Shown piece by piece: positions 50,640-62,219 of a stretch of DNA of 64,000 bases. Source of the DNA: Pyxicephalus adspersus. Lineage: Eukaryota; Chordata; Amphibia; Anura; Pyxicephalidae. Position numbers and translations under genes: made by a program. The first letter of the stretch is position 1. The number at the start of each line of letters is the position of its first letter. The DNA lies in contig NC_092863.1 of NCBI RefSeq assembly GCF_032062135.1, positions 17,069,024 to 17,133,023 of the forward strand. The letters run 5' to 3'. The notes below the pieces were generated by a model. The model was not told the DNA's origin. It ran no database searches and was given only the letters and a program-made list of their open reading frames with translations.

Positions 50640-52500
50640 TTACTTCAAAAAGAAAAAAACATTCTATATCTAAAAAAAAAGGGTTGCTTCAATTTTTCCC
50701 AAAGAATATTTAGAAAATTATAGCCCATAATTAAAAGATCTGAATGGTAGGCTCAGTCCAGAGCCCATCCTTCATCTCTGCTCAGGTTTTGCTGTGTTAA
50801 ACCTGAATTTTGCTTTGACACAGGTACCCCAAGCATTGACAGTAAGGAAGGCTATTCTTTAACTGAAATAGTCAAAATGGCTGAAATAATGTTTTTGACC
50901 CCATGGCCATTGAGAAAGTCTGCCCATATTAGACTGTGTAAGCTTGGAGCTCACACATGACTTTCTTTTCCTGATCCTGATGGCCAAATGCAGCAGTGGT
51001 TTGCAAGAAAATGTGTGCACAAAAAACATTATTTGACCTTCCTACTTCATCATGCATTGGCAAAGGAAATATTTACTTTACATACAAGAACCTCATTCTA
51101 CATACGCTAGAGCTTTTGTTACAGTATATCAGTGAAGTATATAGTATGTACATGTTTCTATTCTCCAAAGCCTTTTCTCTAATACTTTCCCACTTTTCCC
51201 AGTGTCCAATAGGTAGTGATAACATTATATCATCAGCACTGCTTGGGAACTGAACTAAGGGGGTGAGTAGTGGTAAGGTGATTGATGACTGGTCTCCCTG
51301 CTCATAGGAAGGAGACAGTAGTAAACATTGCAGGACCCCTTCCATTAAAGACTATTAGTATTCTTCCAGATTTGTGCAGTTTTCAAAATCTTATAAGATC
51401 TCTCACTTTGCTGCTAATAGAACCTCATCATTGCCTAACATCTACATAGATAGAAAGAGCACAGCTGCTGGAGGAAACCTAAAGTGGAACACCTTTGGAT
51501 ACCGCATGAACCTAGACGGTTAATACTAGTAGTATTGGAATTATTAAAGCATTTTTTAACAATATGACCTGTTTTTATTCGTTTTTTATTGAGAAATTGA
51601 GATAAAAATGTACATTACTTTGTTACAGGAATCATGGTAAGGTATGAAAATAGCAGAACATTGAATACTTTTAGATAACAATTAAAGATATAAACCGCAT
51701 TGCATAATAATAGGATGGGTGTAACAGTTCCATCCTTGCTTTAACAATTTGAAACCCATACCAATTCTGCATATTATAGGTTTATCAACAAAGAACGAGG
51801 AAGTGAGAAGGAAAGAGACCTTCCACGAAAAGGTATACAATCCTTTGCATGAACTAAAAAGTTTCAAAAACACAACTTGGAAAGCACATTTGGTTTTAAC
51901 TTACAACAACTGATGACTAAGTTTAAATGCAAATAATTCTGAGATTTAACCTACATATTACTTGGAGAGCATATACTGCACTTTACATAGTCACACCGGT
52001 TGTATCTTCCTCTGTATCTTTAGCAAATCATCTGGCCACCTCTGAGCAACCTGTCTTTATGCAGAAGTTATTATATGCAGGTATTCCAAAAAGCACAACT
52101 CATCCACCTTCCCGACTGATCGCTTTAGGGGGGGCTCTCGGCGTCTTTCCAATATTGTGGTATCATTGCTTTAGCTGTATTAATAAGGAAAGGCACTATC
52201 GAACGCTTATATTTGCCTATGGATGAGCTTGCAAAGTGAAAGAGAAAACTCTACGGTGAAAACTCCAAGGATACACCCGTTATTTGGTCTATATTATCAG
52301 ACACCTTACACATTATATATTATACATTAATATTGAATAGAGATATACAAACAGCAGTATTGGAAACACTAGGAGAAAGAGCCCTGACTATTCAAGCTTA
52401 CAATCTAAGGGGACAAAACATAAAAACAAGAGGTAAATGGAAAAAGTAAGCTGTATATTAAATGGAAACATGTCCTACTGTGTACCACAGGATGATCTGA
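50640..52500. other. Intergenic, no recognisable feature
   Basis: AT-rich. Frames up to 99 codons lack recognisable domains. AAGCTTACAATCTAAGG at 52395 echoes the dispersed repeat at 24955. Confidence 0.4.
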
Positions 52501-52531
52501 TGACAGGTTTGCAACTGGTTAAGGTACTCCA

Positions 52532-53290
52532 AATCAGTGGTTGCCAACCATTTTGGTTTCCGCGGGCCACTAAAATCGCCGGCTCCTGACCGCACATGCG
52601 CAGGGAGCCGGGTGTCAATCAAAGGGGTAGAAATCTCACCCATAGTGACGTCATCCTGACATAGCCCCACCCACTCTCCCATCACAGATCTACACACTTC
52701 CAATTTTTATCGTTGGAAATGAACGACAAACGAACGACGAACGATCGATTGGGCAAAAATCGTTCGTAAAAAAAGTAACCAACGACGCCGACGAACGAGG
52801 ATAGTCGTTGGAAATGAACGACCGGACCGGCGGATTGGATTGGACGACAATTGTTGACCATCTATCGTGTGTACGGTCATTCATTGATCGTCCATGGTCT
52901 GAGCATGCGCGGTGAACGAACGTTCGCTCACTTCCTGTGGTGCACGTCACTTCCTGTATCGTTCAAACGATCGCATCTATCGTGTGTACAATATCTGCGA
53001 ACGATCGTGTCGTTATCTGTATGTACAGGATCGGTGCTATACGATCGTTCGCAGATATCGTGCAGGATCGTTCGTCGTTCGTTTACCAACGATAATAATT
53101 GGAAGTGTGTACGTAGCTTAAGCCTGAGATGGGAGAGTTGGTGGGTTATGTCGAGGGACACAGCCCACCCATTTTCCTAAGCCCGGGACTTGTACAGGGA
53201 CGTGTTCTGTGGCTGTGGCTGGTGCGTCCCCCCAGCGGGGTCCTTCTCCTGACCCCACTCACGGGCGACCGCTGCTCTATCATATGCTTG
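52532..53290. mobile_element. hAT-like element carrying a nested MITE
   Basis: Starts CAGTGGTTGCCAACCATTTT with GCGGGCCACTAAAATCGCCG, a hAT-style terminus and arm. The GC-rich sequence resumes after 53120 with GATGGGAGAGTTGGTGGGTT, complementary in style to the arm CCCACCCACTCTCCCATC at 52666-52683. The family-B MITE at 52690-53120 sits exactly between the arms. The right end is not precisely placed. Confidence 0.55.
52690..53120. mobile_element. MITE family B-related copy, nested
   Basis: Left ACACACTTCCAATTTTTATC; right GATAATAATTGGAAGTGTGT then ACGTAGCTTA. It is packed with CGTTCG/CGAACG palindromes. Inserted in a hAT-like element. Confidence 0.7.
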
Positions 53291-53477
53291 CCTGAAGATG
53301 TTTATGGAATTTAACTCAAAGGTATCTAACATGCATTGCACACTATTATTATACAATGTACCTTTAGATTTTAGATCTAGACCTTCAGGATGTCATATAG
53401 CTAGCAGCTAACATGTGTTAAATCATGCAGAGGAAGGTATGACAACCCAGAAGATACCAAGACACCTTAAACACTTT

Positions 53478-53711
53478 GGGCCTGATTTATTAAAGCTCTC
53501 CAAGGCTGGAGAGAACACACTTTCATCAATTATTCTGGGTAATCCAGCAAACTTGGAATGGATCTGTTCCAAGATTGAAAACATTTCCATAGCAAACACA
53601 GCAAATAGCATATGACTTTGAAGAAATCCATTCCAGTTTTTTTGGATCACCCAGCATCACTGATGAAAGTGTATCCTCTCCAGCCTTGAAAAGCTTTAAT
53701 AAATCAGACCC
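53478..53711. mobile_element. MITE family A, best-preserved copy
   Basis: 234 bp, GGGCCTGATTTATTAAAG to CTTTAATAAATCAGACCC, flanked by TTT on both sides. The arms CTCTCCAAGGCTGGAGAG and CTCTCCAGCCTTGAAAAG pair across the element. Confidence 0.85.
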
Positions 53712-53714
53712 TTT

Positions 53715-56315
53715 GCCTTTAATGCTGACGGCACCTTAGGTTATGGTTTATGTGGCTCATAGACAAATCTGGCCCTGTTAATAGCCAATATATAAGAGGA
53801 CAATGGACTAGTAAGACATCAACCAATGATGATGGAATGATGTGGAGTGACAATTCTACAATTTGAAGGGCAATATTGCATACATTACACAGTTTAAATT
53901 GAAGAAACTTCATAACTAGGTGGAAAACCTATGAAGACACTCATAGGGCTCAAGTGTGCATCACAGACATGCACAGACACCTACATTTTAAGGGAGAAGT
54001 GTTGGCCATTGTAGAACACCTGCTTGCTTTAAGTTGGAGGCAAAGGTGGTAATAATATCATAGATGAGAAGAGCCTGACTTGGGTCAGAATAATGAAGAA
54101 CACAGAAGCAGACTGGAATGGATTATTACTGAATCCAGTTAGGGATGCTTATTCAGTGTCCTCACTAATCTGAGCAAAAAAACAAGACTGTATTAAGAAC
54201 AAACAGTAAACCATGATGCAAGGCTCAACAGACCTATGGAGCCAGCCACACCACAACATTTCAAGCTGGGTAAAGAAGGGCAAACATAAAAGGCCATGTT
54301 TCCAGATAAAATAAATAAAGAATAGCATTTCATCTCATCTCAGATATCACTGTCAGATACCACTAGTATTGACACTTGTGGGCGTGTAGGGGTACAGCTT
54401 TCCCTACTGCACACTGTAGATCTTCCTATTAATTATTTCATCAAGACATAGTATTAATGTAGTGGGCAATGGGTAGTAGGTCATAGTTCTGATTGTAGAG
54501 TTGCTGCTGCTGGACAATTTTTAACAAGTCCTCACTAGTACACCTAATCTTGTATAGTGACAGGGTTGGTTTAGGAAGGACATGCTGACATACATTGCAC
54601 TAGTGAAATAAAATAATCAGTTTATGAATAACAAACTGGAGGGTTGAAAGGAATAATAGCAATATGTTTCTAGATGAAAAGTCAGCAAATTTTGAGCAAA
54701 TTTCAAATTTGCACTCATTAAGTAATGAACAAAGTGAATAGTATGATACACATCAAGCTACAATTCAAGAGCAAAATGTGAACAAATAAATAAAAAAAAA
54801 CTATATTAGCGATTCTGAGCAAATGCCCATATAAATCAGTTTTAATCAAAGTTAAAAAACATTTTCTATCAAATCAGACCAGGATGAATCTTGGCCAAAT
54901 ATTGGGGGAAATCAGGATAATTGAATATTTAATACATATTTTTTACAGGGAAATATTTATAAAGTAGTAAATGTGAGACATTCACCAGACATCCACAACA
55001 GCTGAATCAATGACTAAAATTTAAAACACCTACAGTTTGAAGAACTAGCAGTGAATATTTGGGGATATCACTGATTTATATATTTTCAAATTACCTGTCA
55101 AGCTGCACCTTCCTTAGCTCAAAATCTCTGGACACGACAACTTTTAACAGCGCTGACATGAGCAGACACACTGTGTATGCCATGGCTATTCTGCCAATCC
55201 TGTCTGGCCACCACTTGTCAATCAGTGCCTACAGCCAATCTCATTGCATATACCGATGAGTGGTAGGCATTTGAGGCAACTGTGATGAAGAAGTAATAAA
55301 TAGGAATCATACAATAAACAGCTCCCCACACTATGACTAATTCCTGCCCACCACTATCTGCTCACATGCACGGACACCTTCTCTCCAGCCATTCACAGTA
55401 GTTCTCGTTGACAACATAATTAACTCTAACAGGGGACCAAACATTACTAAAATTGCTTCAAAGTTAAAGAAAAGGGTCTAGTTGGATTTTCATATACATG
55501 TACCATTCAAAAAAATAAAATGTGGAACAATACTGTATACAGAAAAAAAAATATTGAAAAAAATGATCATGGGAAAGCAAAAACCATGTAATATATTTAA
55601 TTAGCTTTCTTAATGGCATTGTATAAAATGGATAACAATAAACGTTCACATAAGTGCTTGTGACTGCAATAAAAAACAAATTAGAGATTTATTTACCTGC
55701 TTGCTCAGCAAGTTTTCTAGACCAGCAAACTACCATGAGTCGTTTATTATCCTAGATTAGTAACATTTACCATTTAAAGGCACATATCAGAATATCAGCT
55801 AGAAAAAATTCCCTGGAAAAACAAAAAGAATTAATTTCCTTTGTTAGGGTAGTAATATAGTTAATGGGGTGCCTGTATGCTACGACTTTGCCGAAACATT
55901 TGATGGTAATGTGAATCCCCTTAGACAGATGATATGTAAACTAATATCTAAAGACTTAAAAATGTACTCTATATATTGAGAGAACTCCACTGAACTCCCT
56001 AACTTCTGTTTAAGCAGACAACAGTGTCATTTCTCCACTGAAATACTATGCAGTATTGTCAGCCTTACCCAGTTCTCTCTGTTGGACTACAGTACTATAC
56101 CTTTCAACAACACCAGCTGTCCCAGGTTTATAATGTAATCCTGCTATCCCACAAATCAAGGTAATACCATCACAGGAACATTTGTCCTATACTTGTCTGC
56201 TTCTCTGAATGGATTCTGCCCAACAGACCCTACTTAGTCCTGGCAGTGAGTAGGAGGAAGGGAGCTGCAGGGTGGGACACAGACATAGGAAGAAAGGTAA
56301 CTGATTTCTACTGAC
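53715..56315. other. Intergenic, no recognisable feature
   Basis: AT-rich with no gene, keratin relic or clear repeat terminus recognised. Confidence 0.4.
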
Positions 56316-56319
56316 CACT

Positions 56320-56530
56320 GGGGGTATGTAACTGTGGTCTACACAGAAATCTATTCCTTGGGTTTGAACTTGGGTCTTTCACTGAAGTCTGTGCTTGGGA
56401 TTTATCATTAAGGAGTCTATGATATAGGTCTGCAGTGGCGATCTGTCATTGCAGTCTGTTAGTCATTTACGGTCTCCACTGGGGGTCTATTACTGAAGTC
56501 TGCACTGAGGATCTGTCATTAGGGGACATA
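56320..56530. repeat. Degenerate ~30-bp minisatellite
   Basis: Variants of CACTGGGGGTCTATTACTGA and GTCTGCACTGAGGATCTGTC recur about every 28-31 bp. Adjacent units are well diverged. Confidence 0.6.
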
Positions 56531-56538
56531 TCACATGT

Positions 56539-57138
56539 TTAACCTCCCTAGAGGTAACCCCGAGTGTTGCTAAAAGCGTTAACCCTGAGTCACATTCGGG
56601 GTAGGTAATCCTATGGGAGGTAATAGTAAATAGAGATTTACCTGATCCGCCGGCGTCCCGCGTTGTCCATTGCCGCGATCTCCGTCTTCTTTTCTATTCC
56701 TCCGGCTGGCTTCTGCACCCGATGTTCGGAGGAGTTCGGAGTTGGCTTCTGCACCTGGTGACGTCAATGCGTGTGTACGTTGTCGGCGGGGCGGGAAATT
56801 CAAAATTCATTTGTACGTCATTCAATACAAAATAACTGAATTGAATGCAATACATTGGATTTATATGTGTAAAAGCAGTACATTGTTTTAAAGAACATTT
56901 ATTTTACAGTATATATATATTAGTATGAATATAATATGTATTTCTAAAAAAAAAAATAAAAAAATAAAATTTAAAAAATATATAGATTTTTTAATGTAAT
57001 AATTTTACATGATTTTGTGTTTTAAACTTTATTATACTCATACTAACATATTATACTGAAAAAAAAAATTTCATAAAAAACAATATACCGCTTTTAGACA
57101 TATAAAACCGGAAAGAAATGAACCGCTAGGGAGGTTAA
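56539..57138. mobile_element. piggyBac-type MITE, complete
   Basis: TTAA at 56539-56542 followed by CCTCCCTAGAGGT; on the other side ACCGCTAGGGAGG followed by TTAA at 57135-57138. TTAA duplications with CCTCCCTAG/CTAGGGAGG inverted termini are diagnostic of the piggyBac style. The 600-bp interior has a GC-rich left half and an AT-rich right half. No transposase. Confidence 0.85.
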
Positions 57139-57149
57139 TGTTAAAGTTC

Positions 57150-57650
57150 ATGACACTACATTTAGAAAAAGACCAAACAAGTATGGCTTGTTTGGAAGGG
57201 TTAACAGATAGAAAGCCTCTTCTCTGTAGAAAGAACGTTGCAACGCTGCTTAGGTTTGCCAAGTTTATTCTAAACAAACAGCAAGATTTCTAGAACAATG
57301 TTTTTTGGACAAATTAGACCAAAGTGAAACCAAACACAGCATATCAACCCAATCATTTAATACTAACTATCAAGCACGGTGGTGGAGAGGTGATGATTTG
57401 GGCTTTTTTGTAGTCCTTTGCATTTTCCAGTAATTGACTCAACCATAAAGTTCTCTGTGGGCCAAAATTCATCCACAAGAGACTGAAAACATCATATAGA
57501 AAATGAAAACTTGACGTTAATGCTGGTAAAGGTAGTTAGAAAAAACCTGTTAAAAATGGGGTGTACTTAGTTTTTCATACATGACCTTTAAATTTTGACG
57601 TAATTTTTGTTAAATAAATAATGCACAGTGGGATCTGTTGTGTGTTGTTT
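57150..57650 (+). mobile_element. Tc1/mariner-like relic, 3' part
   Basis: Translation with frameshifts gives NKYGLFGRVNR, a LLCRKNVATLLRFAKFILNK-like block, FWNNVFWTN and IKHGGGEVMIWAF, which is the DDE region of Tc1-like transposases. The first catalytic Asp is replaced (WTN) and stops are frequent. The 3' flank GGGGTGTACTTAGTTTTTCA matches Tc1-type termini. Confidence 0.75.
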
Positions 57651-57785
57651 TATACCTGGAGCTAGATTTAAATAATTTTAGAGCTTGCTAAGGGCCAAAT
57701 TATTTTTTTATTATGTCCTGTAAGTAAAACTGTGGTTCTCTTTATCAACGCAAGAAACAGAGCAAACCACATAAAAAAACATAAA

Positions 57786-59850
57786 GGGGGGGCGTGGCCA
57801 GCCGATGGCGCAGTAGGAAGCAGAATCGCACTGCTCCGTACTCCGTGAAGAGGAAAAGCCGATCCAGCAGCACGCAGGTGCATCCACACTACACCCGATG
57901 GGCCCTAAAACGAAGGGGGGGCAGAAGAGCCGTCCCGGCGGGGAGACGCCGGTATCCCGCGAGCGTCCAGGCCGCAAAGCCGCGGCCTCAATTTTCGGAT
58001 GACGCCGGATCGCGGATGGACGCGGTCCGGCACAGCCCTACATCTACCGGAAACTCCCCTGAGAGGGCTAGAGGGACAGCCCTGGACATGGAGATCCAAT
58101 CATCTGGTCAGGTAACTGGTTCCCCTGACCACATATCATTGCCCACCAGTGCCCTATCTCCTATGGGGGAATCCTCCAGGGCCTTGTTTTCCCCGGGGAT
58201 AGAGGAGGATGAATGGGATTGGAAAGCCCACTTAAGGGCGCTCCCAACACGCTCAGATCTCGACCACAGTATTGGGAGACTTGAAGCCAGCTGCAAAGCG
58301 GAATTTCTTCATATCCAACAGACCTTACAACAGGTCTCTAATACTACTAGTGCTCTTCAAAGCACATGTGCGGAACTTTCTTCTCAACTGGCATCCCACG
58401 AGGGTATTTTGGAGCGCCAGGCGGCCCAAATTAAAATGCTGTACCTAATGCAGGATGAAATGGAGAACCGCAATAGGCGCAACAATATACGTATACGCGG
58501 CTTGCCCGAAACAGTACCTAATTCTGAGTTATATACTGCTGCGTACACCATTTTTGCTCAGCTGTTGGCGATTCCCCCAGATGGGGACATTGAAATTGAT
58601 AGAGTACATAGGACTTTAGGTCCCAAGGGAAGAGATCCACAACGTCCAAGGGATGTGATCTGTCGGGTTCATTTTTATAGAACCAAAGAGGACATTATGA
58701 GTAAAGCCAGGGCTACCAATGCTATCGAATACGCTGGGGCCCAAATACAATTGTTGCCGGATTTATCCAAACATACCCTGGATCTTCGGAGAGCTGTCAG
58801 ACCTTTACTGGATATGCTCCGGGAGCGGAATATTCCATACCGGTGGGGGTACCCATTCCACCTAATTGCTAGATCAGGCGGTAGGAATTATATCCTCAGA
58901 GGTCCGGAGGACTTATCACAGTTCTTGTGGAATTTACAGCTTCCTGAAGTACAGCTACCGGCGTGGCCTGAAGTACCACTATCCCTAACTTTGGGGTCCT
59001 CTAATCGTCCGGATCAACGCCAAACAACAACCCCTAACGCTTCTTCGCCTGGACGGCAGCAAGGTCCTGGTTCAGGGACAGATCCTTCCAACCCCATGTC
59101 GACTCCCACCACTAAATGATCCCCACACTTCAACGACTGCATGGATGCAAGCCCCGCAGCCCGTTTGAGATGGTCCCAGTGGAAAGGCAAGGGACTCTCC
59201 TTTACAGTGCCTTAAACACCCGAACAATTGAATCCTTATTTGGACATTTATGTTTCTGTTTTGTATTTGAGGCGGCCATTAGTTCTCTATCTTTTTAAAT
59301 GGTTACCCTCACACAGGCCTTCAGGCGGGTCAGCCCAATGGTAATGTATGATGTTTTCTATTTTTTTTTTTCTCCCCTTTAACTCTTAATTGGGTGAGGT
59401 TCCCAGTTTCCTCATTTTGCTATGTCCCTCGGTTTGGATCAGAAGGCTAACAAGGGCTGTGGGGAGGGTATCCTGGATAATATGTCAAGACAGGATCTGT
59501 TTATGTTTTCTTTTTATGCCTTTTGTCTTCCTCCTGGATTCTATATATCTACTGGAGGTGCTGTGGCCTATTCTTTTTCATAGATTTGCCTGAAGTCCAT
59601 TGGATTTGATATAATGTTGGCTTTTCCCCCGAATGGATACGGTTTTGAAAGTTACAGTTTGTTCCCCTATTGACCTGCCACATTCCCCCACATAGGAGAA
59701 CCGCCGGTTTAGGCGGCACTTACGGTGTTACCGTTTAATTTAGAACACCCCCTAGCCGTCTGGGATTTAGCCCATCCCAGCCGACCGCTACTCCCCTCCC
59801 TTCCCTTAGCTGTAATTTAGTAAATTCCTAATTCCGACTGGCCTACTGAG
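57786..59850 (+). mobile_element. L1-type LINE, 5' half
   Basis: Starts GGGGGGGCGTGGCCAGCCGA, a GC-rich L1 5' UTR, followed by ORF1 and about 730 bp without recognised endonuclease or RT motifs (likely an inter-ORF spacer). It is cut at 59851 by the 5' LTR of a Gypsy element. ORF2 would lie beyond that insertion, outside the window, if present. Confidence 0.75.
58016..59119 (+). CDS. L1 ORF1 protein (RNA-binding, LINE)
   Basis: The frame is open well upstream (to 57794), but 58016 is the first in-frame ATG (367 residues). Domains: an acidic/Pro-rich N-terminus, a coiled coil (FLHIQQTLQQVSNTTSALQS to about MLYLMQDEMENRNRR), an RRM-like domain opening NNIRIRGLPE, and a basic C-terminal domain with RPLLDMLRERNIPYRW and YPFHLIARSGG. 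L1 ORF1p trimerises and coats its RNA. An alternative start at 57898 (MGPKTKGGQKSRPGG) is in another frame and meets TGA near 58000, hinting at one old frameshift. The stop overlaps an ATG at 59116 (ATGA). Confidence 0.82.
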   Translation: MDAVRHSPTSTGNSPERARGTALDMEIQSSGQVTGSPDHISLPTSALSPMGESSRALFSPGIEEDEWDWKAHLRALPTRSDLDHSIGRLEASCKAEFLHIQQTLQQVSNTTSALQSTCAELSSQLASHEGILERQAAQIKMLYLMQDEMENRNRRNNIRIRGLPETVPNSELYTAAYTIFAQLLAIPPDGDIEIDRVHRTLGPKGRDPQRPRDVICRVHFYRTKEDIMSKARATNAIEYAGAQIQLLPDLSKHTLDLRRAVRPLLDMLRERNIPYRWGYPFHLIARSGGRNYILRGPEDLSQFLWNLQLPEVQLPAWPEVPLSLTLGSSNRPDQRQTTTPNASSPGRQQGPGSGTDPSNPMSTPTTK

Positions 59851-60633
59851 TGTAAGGAACTTACCCATCCTGCGAGCCCGCGGTGTCCCTGGGGTTCCCA
59901 GCCACAGAGGGAGACGCCGCTGTAGCAGGCAGCATGGCTCTGCTCGCAGCTTGTCTGTGTCTGCAGGCGGAGGGATCCGCCCTGGCCAAACTACTGTTCA
60001 GCCAGGCAGCAGCCCTTGCATCCCTTTAGATGTGGTTAAGGATATTCCTGCTGTCAGCACTCCTTTGCAAGTGCAAAGTAGTGCACGTCCTAGGGGTGCT
60101 GTGGGAAGAGGTGCGCGTGTTACTATGCGTCCCTCTTGTACCCCCCGAGGGCGTGGCACTCGGCTGCCTCGCCCCGGGGCGGGACATAGTTAGTTTGAAT
60201 TCCCTGCGGCCAATCAGCCGCAGGGGATTTACCCAGTCTCCTATCAGACGGTGCCAGGTGGCGCAAGGTCATTGGTCATCCTGGCCATTTAAGGAGAGCC
60301 TGTCCTTTACACCATTGCCCGATATAGCCTCTGTTACCACAGTGTGCTTGGGTGTGTCTTTGTGTGTTTAAAAGTTTGTCTGCTTGTCATTACCTTAGTG
60401 ACCTGGTCTGAAACTCACCCTGCTTGAACTCTGCCAGCCCTGACCTTGGATTGTTATTGACCATTCTGCCTGCTGCCTGCCCTGACCTCGGATTGTTCTT
60501 GACCTGCATTTGCCTTATCCCTCTGTACTTCGCTTTATTGGACTTAACCCTTGCTGTGCTGTATGATTTCAAATAAAGCCTGATTCAAGGATATCTGGAG
60601 TTGGCTGTGGTTTGTGTGCCCAGGCGCATTACA
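59851..60633 (+). repeat. 5' LTR of the Gypsy element
   Basis: Begins TGTAAGGAACTTACCC and ends GGCGCATTACA, so the ends carry the TGTAA/TTACA inversion. 783 bp, GC-rich. An AATAAA at 60572-60577 and CATTTAAGG near 60287 fit R/U5 and TATA-like roles. Boundaries are inferred from one LTR only. Confidence 0.7.
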
Positions 60634-60667
60634 GTATATCGGGCCACTCACACACCACCCAGCCCTA

Positions 60668-62219
60668 ATGGAGGAAATCCAACGGGGCCTACAGGAGCTG
60701 GCATTAGGGGCTCCCACCGGTCACCCCTCAAAGGTTCGTGAGCGCCTCCTGGAAATGGCAGGCGAACTACGATCACACCCAGGGCAAGACTTGGGTCCAA
60801 ATGTATCCAGTCCAGCTGTGCCAGTTGAACCCCTGATTCCTTTACCGGAGAAATTTTCAGGAAACAGAGAAGATTTCCCCAACTTCCGGGACTCCTGTCT
60901 TCTATACTTTCAGCTTCTCTCTACTGCCTCCGGCACAACCCGTCAACGGATTGGAGTGGTCATCTCCCTCCTGAAAGGTGAACCGCAGAGGTGGGCATTC
61001 AATTTACCACCGGATGATCCGGCGTTCAGTTCGGTCACTGACTTTTTTGCTGTCATGGGGGTGATTTACGATGACCCAGACCTGAGCCGGACAGCGGAAA
61101 TAAATTTAGAATACCTTGCTCAGGGGAGACGTCCCGTGGAGGAATATGCAGCAGAATTTCGGCGCTGGGCCACCTGTACCTGCTGGGGAGACGCATCTCT
61201 ACTCTATCGCTTCCGTCAAGGCCTAAGCGACCAAGTCAAAGACCTGCTGTTGGATCTCCCTTCTCCATCCACCTTGGATTCTGCGATACAGCAGTCCATC
61301 TGTGTCCACCTTGACCGGAGGATCCGGGAGCGCCGCCTAGAGAGAGCCGTCCGAAGAGCCAGGAGTCGTTCTCCCCCTCAGTTGAAACCTAGGCCTCTGG
61401 TGAATACTCCCAATGCCACACCACCTACAAAGTTTCCATCCTTTCTGCCTGACCTGGGGGAACCCATGGAAATTGGATCATCCAAACTCGCCCCCGCCAA
61501 GCGGAATCGGAGTTTGCAGGATGGACTTTGTCTTTACTGTGGCGATCCTGGTCATAGGGCAAGGACATGCCCTCGCAAAGGGCCTGTAAAGTTCCAGTGT
61601 ATCGGGGGTGCAGAGGGGACCCCCCCAGACCCGTTGGACTGGACCACTCGCCGCATCCTGGTGCTGGCTACCATATCCTGGGATGGGAAGTCCTGTCAAG
61701 TCATGGCCTTTCTCGACTCCGGGGCAGACGGTAACCTACTAGACCAAGATGTTACCTCTGAACTGGGCATACCAGTTGCCCCCCTGGGGTCTGAACTGTC
61801 CTTGGCAGCCATTGATGGCACCCCTCTTCAACAGGGTCTTACACCCTCTTTTACCCCAAAAGTGCTACTAACCGTGGGGGCCTCCCATAAGGAAGTGATC
61901 CACCTTATTGTGATCAGGATGGTAAAACCCCCCCTGATTCTAGGCCTCCCTTGGTTGAGAGCTCATAACCCTATAATTAATTGGGAATCGGGTCAAATTA
62001 TTCAGTGGGGAACCAAGTGTCAGGCTAGATGCCTGAATCCGAATCCAGTAATGCCAGTACGGGCCCTTGAGGTACTTAAGAAACTGCCCGAGCCTTACCA
62101 GGAGTTTGCTGATGTATTCTGCCCCCGATCAGCTGACAAACTCCCTCCTCATCGTCCCTATGATTGCCCTATTGAGTTACTCCCGGGTACCATGCCCCCT
62201 AGGGGTCATTTGTTTAATC
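60668..62219 (+). CDS. Gypsy gag-protease-RT, interrupted by assembly gap
   Basis: ATG at 60668 (MEEIQRGLQELALG); gag and pol are read in one frame. The gag capsid region is IPLPEKFSGNREDFPNFRDS to about GLSDQVKDLLL. The zinc knuckle CLYCGDPGHRARTC is near 61530-61570. The aspartic protease has AFLDSGADGNLLD near 61708, and LGLPWLRAHNP precedes RT. RT begins with DKLPPHRPYDCPIELLPG just before the N run. No stop occurs in the visible part. The frame after the gap cannot be related to this one because the gap length may be arbitrary. Confidence 0.88.

Noticed and set aside
53129..53314. Short frames in the GC-rich block after the nested MITE
   Set aside because: Located in arms of a non-coding hAT-like element.
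57794..58015. Extension of L1 ORF1 to 57794
   Set aside because: Starts at GTG within the 5' UTR; no in-frame ATG before 58016.
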